This document shows, piece by piece, positions 35,162 to 42,574 of a DNA stretch of 64,000 nt. The DNA is from JAYRGC01 sp041908065 (lineage in GTDB: Bacteria; Pseudomonadota; Alphaproteobacteria; UBA9219), in NCBI GenBank assembly GCA_041908065.1, contig JAYRGC010000039.1, forward strand, positions 1 to 64,000, in the 5' to 3' direction. The position numbers were made by a program, and so were the translations under genes. Position 1 is the first letter of the stretch; each line of letters begins with the position of its first letter. The notes below the pieces were generated by a model. The model was not told the DNA's origin, ran no database searches, and saw only the letters and a list, made by a program, of their open reading frames with translations.

Positions 35162-35488
35162 ATGATGAAGAAGGATATGTTGAAGACGTTAGTCGCCGCG
35201 GCCATGGCGATAGGGATTTCCGGTTGCGGCAATGTGGTCGAACAGCCGAAGCCTGAGGCGAGGGATCCTTTTGAAGTATATAATTCCAACGGCCAGAAAG
35301 TGACATTCGAGTTTCCTAAAAACATGCCGGAAACGAAAAGCCCTCGCGAGAAAGCGTTCTCGGTGGCGGCGGCAGGGAGCGATGTCGACGGTGGTGCGCC
35401 AGCCCCCCGTGAAGTCGGTGACGACGCGAAAGCAAAACGCAAAAGACCTGCCGTTGTTGTCGGTCATTATACACACCCCAAGTGGTAA
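35162..35488 (+). CDS. Small predicted lipoprotein, unknown
   Basis: 108 residues. An AGGAG site lies 7 bases before the first ATG. The signal MLKTLVAAAMAIGISGC ends in a lipobox with the cysteine at about residue 22. The rest is polar, proline-rich and charged (Lys/Asp/Glu), without further cysteines; it is probably disordered or extended. No family recognised. It lies 31 bases upstream of a second lipoprotein gene, and the two may form a pair. Confidence 0.6.
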   Translation: MMKKDMLKTLVAAAMAIGISGCGNVVEQPKPEARDPFEVYNSNGQKVTFEFPKNMPETKSPREKAFSVAAAGSDVDGGAPAPREVGDDAKAKRKRPAVVVGHYTHPKW

Positions 35489-35519
35489 ACCGGTTTTTGT
35501 CAGACCAAGGTGATAGCCG

Positions 35520-36038
35520 TTGTCGGATATAGCCAAAAAGAGAATCGGGGTTTGGTTTTTGGCGGCGGCTTGTTTTGTGGCGGGGTGCGGCGGCCCTGAT
35601 TTGCCGACTGGGATTTATAGCTTCAAGTATTATCCGTCCACGCAGGAATGCGTAAGGGTAAGGACGGTTTGGGAAGAGGGCCGCCTAAATTCCACCAAGA
35701 AGCCAGAAGACATAGGCAAGTCGTGCCAAAATCTGTTTTCTCACCAATCCGACGACGGGCAAGGCATGGGGGTGCTGGTGGCGGAGAGGATAGGCGCGGC
35801 GGATGCGTATGTTGGCTACAGTGCGCCTAACATGGTTTTAATCCTACCTGTGCGCAGAGGTTCCAATGGCCAACGTATTGTTCATAGGTGCGGGGATTTG
35901 AGCGAAAAAATAAGCAGGACAAGCTATTCGCAATGGAAAGGGAACGAAAGCGATTGCGGCGGCGGTTCGACTTCTATACTTCCTGAGGTCATAAGACTTG
36001 GTTTGTTAAGGACATCGGCTCAGGCTCATACACCTTGA
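35520..36038 (+). CDS. Predicted lipoprotein, unknown
   Basis: 172 residues if translation starts at the TTG at 35520 (AAGG is 10 bases upstream); no ATG precedes the signal. The signal (VWFLAAACFVAGC) ends in a lipobox, with the lipidated Cys at about residue 23. The mature protein has several cysteines (QECVR, SCQNL, HRCGD, SDCGG), suggesting two disulfides. No family recognised. It is co-directional with the preceding lipoprotein and with htrA. Confidence 0.55.
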   Translation: MSDIAKKRIGVWFLAAACFVAGCGGPDLPTGIYSFKYYPSTQECVRVRTVWEEGRLNSTKKPEDIGKSCQNLFSHQSDDGQGMGVLVAERIGAADAYVGYSAPNMVLILPVRRGSNGQRIVHRCGDLSEKISRTSYSQWKGNESDCGGGSTSILPEVIRLGLLRTSAQAHTP

Positions 36039-36154
36039 TTTTCCTTTCCGGCCATAAATCGGCCAAAATTTCACGATACGAATCGCCCTTCGCGCATGGT
36101 AGCGTGCGCATGGGTGTCGTGGTTCGCCAATCATCGTGAAAACGGGGTCGGAAA

Positions 36155-37663
36155 ATGCTTTCTTTCTCGCGTCGCGTCGTTGCCGTTGTCGTAATGGCCT
36201 TTCTTGCCTTCTCGGCCTTCGCTTTGCCCAGCCATGCCAGAGGCGGCGGGCCTGCCGGATTCGCCGATCTGGCGGAAAAACTTTTGCCGGCGGTCGTGAA
36301 CATTTCCACCACCCAGAGCATGGCTTCCCGCGAAGAGTTCCAAGACATGCCGGAGTTCCAGTTTCCCCCGGGATCTCCGTTCGAGGATTTCTTCCGCGAC
36401 TTCATGGAAAAGAACGGCAAGTCCTTGCCTTTGCCCGGCGACAAGCAAAAGAAGCAGAAAAAGCAAAAGGCCACTTCGCTTGGTTCTGGCTTCGTCATAG
36501 ATCCGGCCGGATACATCGTCACTAATAACCACGTCATTCAGGACGCCGACGAGATAAACGTCATACTTCAGGACAACACCAGCCTGTCGGCTAAGCTGGT
36601 CGGGCGCGACAAAAAGACCGATCTGGCCTTGTTGAAGGTCGAAAGCAAAAAGCCGCTCGTGGCCGTGTCGTGGGGCGAGAGCGACAAGATACGGGTGGGT
36701 GATTGGGTTTTGGCCATCGGCAATCCCTTCGGTCTTGGCGGAACCGTCACCAGCGGCATAATCTCCGCTCGCGCCCGCGACATAAACTCCGGCCCTTACG
36801 ACGATTATCTGCAAACCGACGCGCCCATCAATCGCGGCAATTCCGGCGGCCCGATGTTCAACATGGACGGCGAGGTCATCGGCGTGAATGCGGCCATATT
36901 CTCCCCCTCCGGCGGGTCGGTCGGGATAGGTTTCGCCATCCCGTCGTCTTTGGCCAAGGGCGTGGTCGAGCAGTTGAAGGCCACCGGAAAGACGCGACGC
37001 GGCTGGTTGGGCGTTCGCATCCAGACGGTCACGCCGGAAATTGCGGAAAGCCTTGGTATCGGACAGACGCGCGGCGCGCTGGTTTCCAGTGTCACCCCCA
37101 ACAGTCCGGCGGCGGCTTCGGCGTTGAAGGCGGGCGACGTGATCGTCGCTTTCGACGGCAAAGAAGTGCCGGATATGCACAGGTTGCCGCGCATAGTCGC
37201 CGAGACGGACGTGGACAAGACAGTTCCGGTCACGGTTGTGCGCGACGGCAAGGAAATGGTGGTGCAGGTCAAGGTGGGCGAACTGGAGTCCAACGACGAA
37301 GAGGAAAACAAGGAGAACGAAGAGAAGGAAACCGCTCCGGCCAAGCCGCGCTCCGACAAGATAGAGACATTGGACATCAACGTGGCCGCGCTAACCGAGG
37401 CTTTGCGAGGCAAGTACGAGTTGCCCAAGGGGACGAGCGGACTTCTGGTGATGGACGTCAACCCCGACGGTATGGCGGCGGAGGCCGGTATCCAGCAGGG
37501 CGACGTCATCAGCGAAGTGGCGCAGCAGCCCGCTAAAAGCTCCAAGGCGCTGGCGGACGCGGTGAAAAAGGCCAAGAAGGAAGCCAAGCCGCTATTGCTT
37601 CTGATCGACAGAAAGGGAGATCTGCGATTCGTCGCGATAAACCCTTCTGGTAAAAAGAAGTGA
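36155..37663 (+). CDS. Periplasmic serine protease of the Do/HtrA family
   Basis: 502 residues. A signal peptide ends near residue 28 (ALPSHA). The trypsin-like domain holds His126 (TNNHV), Asp156 (KTDLALL) and Ser230 (GNSGGP). A Lys-rich insert precedes it at about residues 97-106. Two PDZ domains follow; between them lies a Glu/Asn/Lys-rich linker (about 375-390). This is DegP/DegQ architecture: degradation and chaperoning of misfolded envelope proteins. Which of DegP, DegQ or MucD it is cannot be decided here. gpsA follows 20 bases later. Confidence 0.95.
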   Translation: MLSFSRRVVAVVVMAFLAFSAFALPSHARGGGPAGFADLAEKLLPAVVNISTTQSMASREEFQDMPEFQFPPGSPFEDFFRDFMEKNGKSLPLPGDKQKKQKKQKATSLGSGFVIDPAGYIVTNNHVIQDADEINVILQDNTSLSAKLVGRDKKTDLALLKVESKKPLVAVSWGESDKIRVGDWVLAIGNPFGLGGTVTSGIISARARDINSGPYDDYLQTDAPINRGNSGGPMFNMDGEVIGVNAAIFSPSGGSVGIGFAIPSSLAKGVVEQLKATGKTRRGWLGVRIQTVTPEIAESLGIGQTRGALVSSVTPNSPAAASALKAGDVIVAFDGKEVPDMHRLPRIVAETDVDKTVPVTVVRDGKEMVVQVKVGELESNDEEENKENEEKETAPAKPRSDKIETLDINVAALTEALRGKYELPKGTSGLLVMDVNPDGMAAEAGIQQGDVISEVAQQPAKSSKALADAVKKAKKEAKPLLLLIDRKGDLRFVAINPSGKKK

Positions 37664-37683
37664 TTTCGTGGTAATGCAACCGG

Positions 37684-38703
37684 ATGAATGACAGGAAAAT
37701 CGCCAGTTTCGGCATCTTCGGCGGCGGCGCGTGGGGAACCGCGTTGGCGCAGACTCTGGCGCGGTCCGGACGTAGGGCGGTTTTGTGGGCGCGGGAGCCG
37801 GATGTGGCGGCCTCCATCCGCGACAAGCGCGAGAATTCCAAATTTCTCTCCGGCATTCGTCTCGACGACAGGCTGGAGGCGGATACGGATATGGCCAAGG
37901 CCGCCGCTTGCGACGTTTGGCTGGCGGCGGTTCCAGCCCAGCATTCGCGGCAGGTCTTTCGCGCCGTTTCCGCCTTGGTGAGCGAAAAGGGGCTGGATTC
38001 CGGACAGCCGATACTTTTGTGCGCCAAGGGCATAGAGCAAAAGACCTTGGCGTTGCCTTCGGCGGTTGCGGCGCAGGAATTCGGCGGACGCCATCCGTTG
38101 GCGGTACTTTCCGGGCCCACATTCGCCGCCGAGGTGGCCGAGGGCAAGCCGACAGCCATAACCTTGGCGTGCGCCGACACCGCTTTGGCTATGTCTTTGG
38201 CCGAGGCGATGGGAGGCCGGACTTTCCGCCCCTATGTCAGCGGCGACGTTACGGGCGCGCAGGTGGGGGGGGCTATAAAGAACGTTTTGGCCATCGCCTG
38301 CGGCATAATCGCCGGATATGGCATGGGCGACAATTCCCGCGCCGCCCTTATAACCCGAGGCTTGGCCGAAATAAGCCGTCTGGCCGTGGCGATGGGCGGG
38401 ATTCAGGAAACCATGATGGGGCTTTCCGGTTTGGGCGACATAGTGCTTACCTGCTCCAGCCAGCAGTCGCGCAACATGTCGTTGGGAATGGCCTTGGGAC
38501 GGGGAGAGAAGCTGTCGGACATCATGGCGGCTCGATCCAGCGTGGCCGAGGGCGTTTACACCGCCTCAGCCGCCCGCGCTTTGGCGGCGGAGCGCGGGGT
38601 GGAGATGCCGATAATTGCGGCAGTGGATGATGTTCTTAATCAAGGCGCGTCGGTCGATGACACCATCGCTGCCCTGCTCTCGAGGCCTTTGAGAATGGAA
38701 TAG
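37684..38703 (+). CDS. gpsA: NAD(P)-dependent glycerol-3-phosphate dehydrogenase
   Basis: 339 residues. It reduces dihydroxyacetone phosphate to sn-glycerol-3-phosphate for phospholipid synthesis. The Rossmann motif IFGGGAWGTALAQTLA is at the N-terminus. The catalytic lysine region GAQVGGAIKNVLAIACG and the C-terminal domain with LSGLGDIVLTCSSQQSRN are complete. Only 20 bases separate it from the protease gene. Family B and C repeats follow its stop. Confidence 0.97.
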   Translation: MNDRKIASFGIFGGGAWGTALAQTLARSGRRAVLWAREPDVAASIRDKRENSKFLSGIRLDDRLEADTDMAKAAACDVWLAAVPAQHSRQVFRAVSALVSEKGLDSGQPILLCAKGIEQKTLALPSAVAAQEFGGRHPLAVLSGPTFAAEVAEGKPTAITLACADTALAMSLAEAMGGRTFRPYVSGDVTGAQVGGAIKNVLAIACGIIAGYGMGDNSRAALITRGLAEISRLAVAMGGIQETMMGLSGLGDIVLTCSSQQSRNMSLGMALGRGEKLSDIMAARSSVAEGVYTASAARALAAERGVEMPIIAAVDDVLNQGASVDDTIAALLSRPLRME

Positions 38704-38840
38704 CGGTCGCGGTCGCTGACGGTAGCGGCGCGTTGGTTGAGTAAGTTCCCTTCGACAGGCTCAGGGAACACAGAGTTTTGGATTCATGAACAAGTGGCGC
38801 GGCGGGGATTCCTCTCCCTCTGGGAGAGGGGGGATTGCGG
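38704..38840. repeat. Mixed family B and C repeat segment after gpsA
   Basis: It contains GGTCGCTGACGG-like and CCCTTCGACAGGCTCAGGGAAC blocks of family B. These are followed by TCTCCCTCTGGGAGAGGGGGGA and CCTTGGTCGCGTG, shared with the repeat cluster after pdxH. The order of blocks differs from the other clusters. The remaining bases to 38979 show no gene. Confidence 0.75.
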
Positions 38841-38979
38841 AACCTTGGTCGCGTGCATAACGCATAGCCGCTTGCCATTTTTTCCGTCCGAGATTAAGAA
38901 TAGTTCAACTGCGCCGGATGGTCGGCGCGTTTGCGAATCGCCGCCTTGGAATCCATCGCGCCAAAAGGGGTTTTCTGCC

Positions 38980-39543
38980 ATGAATCGTCTACTTTCGCTT
39001 TCCGTATTTGCAGTCGCCCTTTTGGCGGCATTCCCCTCTCATGCTGCGCTTCCGTCCTCCAATCCGCAGCCCAATCTCCTTTCGATAGGCGGAGGCTGGT
39101 TCGACATCAACGAAAACAGCCCGCGCAAGGAAGCTGTGGATTTCCGGCTTGAGCATCGCTGGGGCATGTCGTTGTTGCCAAAGGCTTTCCGTTCCACGGC
39201 ATCGTGGGATAAGTGGTTCCAGATCCATCCGATGGCCGGATTGGAAATGACCTCTCGCGCTCAGACTTACGGCTTCGGCGGTTTTGTCTTCGACATTATG
39301 CCGCACAAGAACATCGTCATATCGCCCAACGTGGTGGTCGGTCTGTATCACCCCGGCTATGGCAAGCGTCTTGGCTCGTTCGTCGAATTCCGCTCCACGT
39401 TCGAGGCGGGATGGCGTTTCAACAACAACGTGCGTTTGACCGCCTTCTTGAGCCACATATCCAACGCCGGCATCACCAAATACAACCCGGGCGGCAACAG
39501 CGCGGGAGCGTATCTGCACATACCGACCAGCATGTTGTTCTGA
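38980..39543 (+). CDS. PagL-like lipid A deacylase/outer-membrane barrel protein
   Basis: 187 residues from the ATG at 38980; the upstream open frame is repeat DNA. A signal peptide ends near residue 23 (AFPSHA). The remainder alternates like beta strands and ends in Phe, as outer-membrane barrels do. LSHISNAGIT near residues 159-168 carries the His-x-Ser-Asn-Ala signature of lipid A 3-O-deacylases (PagL/acyloxyacyl hydrolase family). The position of the usual downstream Glu (NPGxE) reads NPGGN here, so activity is uncertain. It stands alone between gpsA and pdxH. Confidence 0.7.
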   Translation: MNRLLSLSVFAVALLAAFPSHAALPSSNPQPNLLSIGGGWFDINENSPRKEAVDFRLEHRWGMSLLPKAFRSTASWDKWFQIHPMAGLEMTSRAQTYGFGGFVFDIMPHKNIVISPNVVVGLYHPGYGKRLGSFVEFRSTFEAGWRFNNNVRLTAFLSHISNAGITKYNPGGNSAGAYLHIPTSMLF

Positions 39544-39616
39544 TCGCCTTGAACGGCGGTTTCGATGCTATGAAGCGGCGGCTTAATGCCGCCGCTTCTT
39601 TTTTAAGGGGGAAGCC

Positions 39617-40267
39617 ATGGGGCTGTTGCTTTTCATGGGCAGGTTGATGGAGCGGATGCGGTCGGGAAATTCCGACTTTTCCCCGCCGCCGTCCCCGTGG
39701 GAACTTTTCGCCAAATGGTACGCCGAGGCCGAGAAGGCCGAGATAAACGATCCCAACGCCATGATTTTGTCCACGGTGGGAAGCGGTGGATTCCCTTCGG
39801 CTCGCGCGGTTTTGATGAAGGGATATGACGAAGACGGCTTTGTTTTTTACACCAATCGCCAAAGCCGCAAGGGCAGGGAATTGGCCGCCAATCCGGTGGC
39901 GGGATTGGTATTTCACTGGAAATCGCTGCAGAGGCAGGTGCGGATCGAGGGCTATGTCGCCGCGATAGGCGAAGCCGAATCCGACGAATATTTCTCCAGC
40001 CGTCCGCGAGGCAGCCAGATAGGCGCGTGGGCGTCGTCGCAATCGCGGCCATTGGCGGATCGGGCGGAGCTGGAGGCCAAGGTGAAGGAAGTCGGGTTGA
40101 GATACCTCGGCAAAACGATACCTCGCCCGCCGCACTGGGGAGGGTATCGCGTCGTTCCCCAGATGATCGAGTTTTGGCAGGGCAGGCAATTCCGTTTGCA
40201 CGATCGAATCGTCTATTCCCGCCCCGTCCCGCAATCCCCGTGGACATGGGAAAGATTGTATCCCTAG
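39617..40267 (+). CDS. pdxH: Pyridoxamine 5'-phosphate oxidase
   Basis: 216 residues. It is the FMN enzyme that makes pyridoxal 5'-phosphate. Conserved parts are NAMILSTVGSGGFPSARAVL, a FMN-binding KGREL region and SRPRGSQIGAWAS. The C-terminal RPPHWGGYRVVPQMIEFWQG and the terminal WTWERLYP are also present. The start ATG at 39617 follows AGGGGGAAGCC. The length matches the family. It is followed by the largest repeat cluster of the window. Confidence 0.96.
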   Translation: MGLLLFMGRLMERMRSGNSDFSPPPSPWELFAKWYAEAEKAEINDPNAMILSTVGSGGFPSARAVLMKGYDEDGFVFYTNRQSRKGRELAANPVAGLVFHWKSLQRQVRIEGYVAAIGEAESDEYFSSRPRGSQIGAWASSQSRPLADRAELEAKVKEVGLRYLGKTIPRPPHWGGYRVVPQMIEFWQGRQFRLHDRIVYSRPVPQSPWTWERLYP

Positions 40268-40560
40268 CGCGGCAGCGGCTCAGGGAACGCGAGTTTTGGA
40301 TTTACGAACAGAAGGTGCGGCGGCGACTCCTCTCCCTCTGGGAGAGGATAGCGCGGCTTGGATTTTCGCTCCTTAGCGAAAATCCTTAGCCGCAGCTTGG
40401 TGAGGGTTCCCAAGTTGGGTTTACGAAAGAAACCCTCACCAAGGTATTGCCACGAATTTTCGAAGGCGAAAATTCGGGCAAACCTATCCTCTCCCAGAGG
40501 GAGAGGGGGGATCGCTGCGCCTTGGTCGCGTGAGTTCCCTTCGACAGGCTCAGGGAACAC
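40268..40560. repeat. Repeat cluster of families B and C after pdxH
   Basis: A family B fragment (GGCTCAGGGAACGCGAGTTTT) leads into a family C block. Arms CCTCTCCCTCTGGGAGAGG occur at both ends, with TTGGTGAGGGTT and AACCCTCACCAAGG inside. The 80 bases at 40431-40510 are identical to 42481-42560. The cluster closes with another family B copy (TTCGACAGGCTCAGGGAAC). The interval to the pilin gene (40268-40678, about 410 bases) otherwise holds only a terminator. Confidence 0.85.
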
Positions 40561-40621
40561 GGGGTTTCGGGGAATGCTGGCAGGGCGTCGAGATTAGCGC
40601 GCGCGGTGAAAATCTCTGAAA

Positions 40622-40653
40622 CAAAAAAAGGCGGGGGACTTTCATCCCCCGCC
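40622..40653 (-). terminator. Terminator of the pilin-like gene
   Basis: On the minus strand GGCGGGGGATG is followed by CATC...CCCCCGCC-type complementarity (arms GGCGGGGGA and TCCCCCGCC) and then TTTTTTT. It lies about 26 bases after the stop of the pilin-like gene, so it is a convincing rho-independent terminator. Confidence 0.88.
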
Positions 40654-40678
40654 GTATCAATAGAACATGGGGATAGGA

Positions 40679-41332
40679 TTACCTCATGTTATAAGTGAAA
40701 GAGATTGAATTAGTGGAAGTTCCATTGCAAGCGGCAACTATGGCCGGAATCGACGGTATTGCAGGGGGGGTTATTGTGAGCGCACCAGCGTTTATATGTA
40801 CCCTTGTCAGTCCTACATTGCCTGACAATCCTGAAACTTTTTGCACAAGATCAGGACATGCGTTTTGCGGTACACCATAGAAAACCACACTGAAATTAGA
40901 CGCGCTGCCTGTGCCTGCGGCATCTGCACCCGGAGGAGCTGCATCAGCAGCAGCACTAGCGGCCTGTCCTTGAACTATTCTTGTGCCGAAAGCAGGAGTT
41001 GCCCCGCCAATTCCAGCCCAAGGATTGATGATGGATACGACGTTAGCCCCATTCTTGCCCAACATATCCGCTGGCACGGCATTAGTCTGGCCGAGTGCAA
41101 CCGACCATGGTACGGCTGCGCCAAAGTCGGAAGATGTCGCATATAAAGCCCTGACACCTTGAACTACTGACAGCAATTGCTCGCTGGCACGAGATATGCG
41201 CAGATTGGTGTAAACCGACGCCGCCGCCACCCAGACTCCGCCGAGGATCAATCCCACGATTCCGAGCACTATGGCTGCTTCGGTCAAGGTGAAGCCGCGC
41301 ATCGCGCGGGCTTTTTGCCGTTCTACGATCAT
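40679..41332 (-). CDS. Type IV pilin-like protein with class III/PilS-type N-terminus
   Basis: 217 residues from the ATG at 41332 (GGAGAATTACT upstream). The prepilin motif RGFTLTEAAIVLGIVGLIL puts the cleavage after Gly13 and Glu at mature +5, followed by the hydrophobic stalk helix. The globular part is Ala/Ser/Gly/Asn-rich with two cysteines (QNACPD and AACNG) that could bridge. The size is closer to thin-pilus PilS proteins than to short Flp pilins. No other pilus genes are adjacent. A terminator follows. About 400 bases upstream (41333-41738) hold only a family A repeat and no gene. Confidence 0.75.
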   Translation of the reverse strand: MIVERQKARAMRGFTLTEAAIVLGIVGLILGGVWVAAASVYTNLRISRASEQLLSVVQGVRALYATSSDFGAAVPWSVALGQTNAVPADMLGKNGANVVSIINPWAGIGGATPAFGTRIVQGQAASAAADAAPPGADAAGTGSASNFSVVFYGVPQNACPDLVQKVSGLSGNVGLTRVHINAGALTITPPAIPSIPAIVAACNGTSTNSISFTYNMR

Positions 41333-41573
41333 AGTAATTCTCCGTTCGCTGTTTGCAGTTGCGACATACGGCCACGATAAGGATACAGGCACCATGCCTG
41401 AACGGCCACACGCCAAAGACCATAGCACCATCATTACGGCTGCGACATCCTGAAAACGTCGCGGCCACCGGAATTTTCTAAGCACGCTAGCGGGAGAATG
41501 TTATAAAAACGTTAATGCAAAAACAAGGAGGTTCTTTTTCAAAACGGTTAGGTACGACCAAAGGGAAGGGGAT

Positions 41574-41669
41574 CGTCATTGCGAGCCGCCCCTTGGCGGT
41601 GAAGCAATCCAGAGTCGTTGTGCATGTGGCACGGGTTTGCTCCGCCGCCACGGGGCGGCTCGCAATGAC
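41574..41669. repeat. Dispersed palindromic repeat, family A
   Basis: The copy opens with CGTCATTGCGAGCCGCCCC and closes with GGGGCGGCTCGCAATGAC. The internal right arm (CTCCGCCGCCACGGGGCGG) is diverged from the other copies. It lies between the pilin-like gene and nth, flanked by GCCTTTGGCTGTAGAC. Confidence 0.9.
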
Positions 41670-41738
41670 AGCCTTTGGCTGTAGACTCAATATGACGGCT
41701 TTTGGCTGTGACTTTGTAATCAAGGAGAATGTTCCGAC

Positions 41739-42386
41739 ATGAAAGCCGCCGACATCGACGAGTTCTTTGCCCGCCTTGCCGCCGCGAGGCCGGAGCCGAA
41801 GATAGAGCTTGATTACGTCAATCCCTATACCCTGTTGGTGGCGGTGGTGCTGTCGGCCCAATCCACAGACGTCGGGGTGAACAAGGCGACTGCTTCGCTG
41901 TTCCGCGAGGTTTCTTCTCCGGCGCAAATGGTGGCTTTGGGCGAGGAGAGGTTTAAGGAGCGCATAAAAACTATAGGACTGTTCAACGCCAAGGCGGCCA
42001 ACATAATCGCCTTGTCCAAAATTTTAACTGAGAAGTTCGGCGGCGAGGTTCCTCGTTCCCGCGAGGAATTGCAGTCCTTGCCCGGGGTGGGACGCAAAAG
42101 CGCGAACGTCATTCTGAACACCGCGTTCAGGGAGCCGGTAATAGGGGTGGATACCCATATATTCCGCGTCGCCAACCGCACCGGATTGGCGTTCGGCAAG
42201 ACGCCGGAGGCAATCGAAAAGGAATTGATGAAGAAAATCCCCCCGCGTTGGCTGCTGAACGCGCATCATTGGCTGGTTTTGCATGGGCGATACACTTGCA
42301 AGGCCAAGAAACCGGATTGCGCCAATTGTCCGGTCAGCGCGTTATGCGAAAATAGGCAGGATTTGCGGACAGATAGCGGTCGCTGA
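41739..42386 (+). CDS. nth: Endonuclease III
   Basis: 215 residues. It is a DNA glycosylase/AP lyase for oxidised pyrimidines. The helix-hairpin-helix LQSLPGVGRKSANVILN carries the catalytic Lys, and VDTHIFRVANR supplies the Asp. The C-terminal 4Fe-4S cluster has the spacing C-x6-C-x2-C-x5-C (within CKAKKPDCANCPVSALC). It lies between the pilin-like gene and the coupling ATPase gene, converging with the latter across repeats. Confidence 0.97.
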   Translation: MKAADIDEFFARLAAARPEPKIELDYVNPYTLLVAVVLSAQSTDVGVNKATASLFREVSSPAQMVALGEERFKERIKTIGLFNAKAANIIALSKILTEKFGGEVPRSREELQSLPGVGRKSANVILNTAFREPVIGVDTHIFRVANRTGLAFGKTPEAIEKELMKKIPPRWLLNAHHWLVLHGRYTCKAKKPDCANCPVSALCENRQDLRTDSGR

Positions 42387-42560
42387 GCTGCCACCGTGAG
42401 CCTGTCGAACGGCTGTCGAAGCGACTGCGATGGGATGGCCGCCGCTTGGTGAGGGTTATCAAGTTGGGTTTGAGAAAAGAACCCTCACCAAGGTATTGCC
42501 ACGAATTTTCGAAGGCGAAAATTCGGGCAAACCTATCCTCTCCCAGAGGGAGAGGGGGGA
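42387..42560. repeat. Family B then family C repeat copies between nth and the coupling ATPase gene
   Basis: A rearranged family B copy (GAGCCTGTCGAA, CTGTCGAAGCGACTGCG) is followed by family C (42445-42560). The last 80 bases are identical to 40431-40510. The family C inverted arms (TTGGTGAGGGTT and AACCCTCACCAA) could form a hairpin between the convergent stops. Confidence 0.85.
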
Positions 42561-42574
42561 TTGCTGAACGTTGG

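Noticed and set aside
36805..38094. 429-codon frame antisense to htrA and gpsA
   Set aside because: Antisense shadow of two clear genes; no ribosome site or family.
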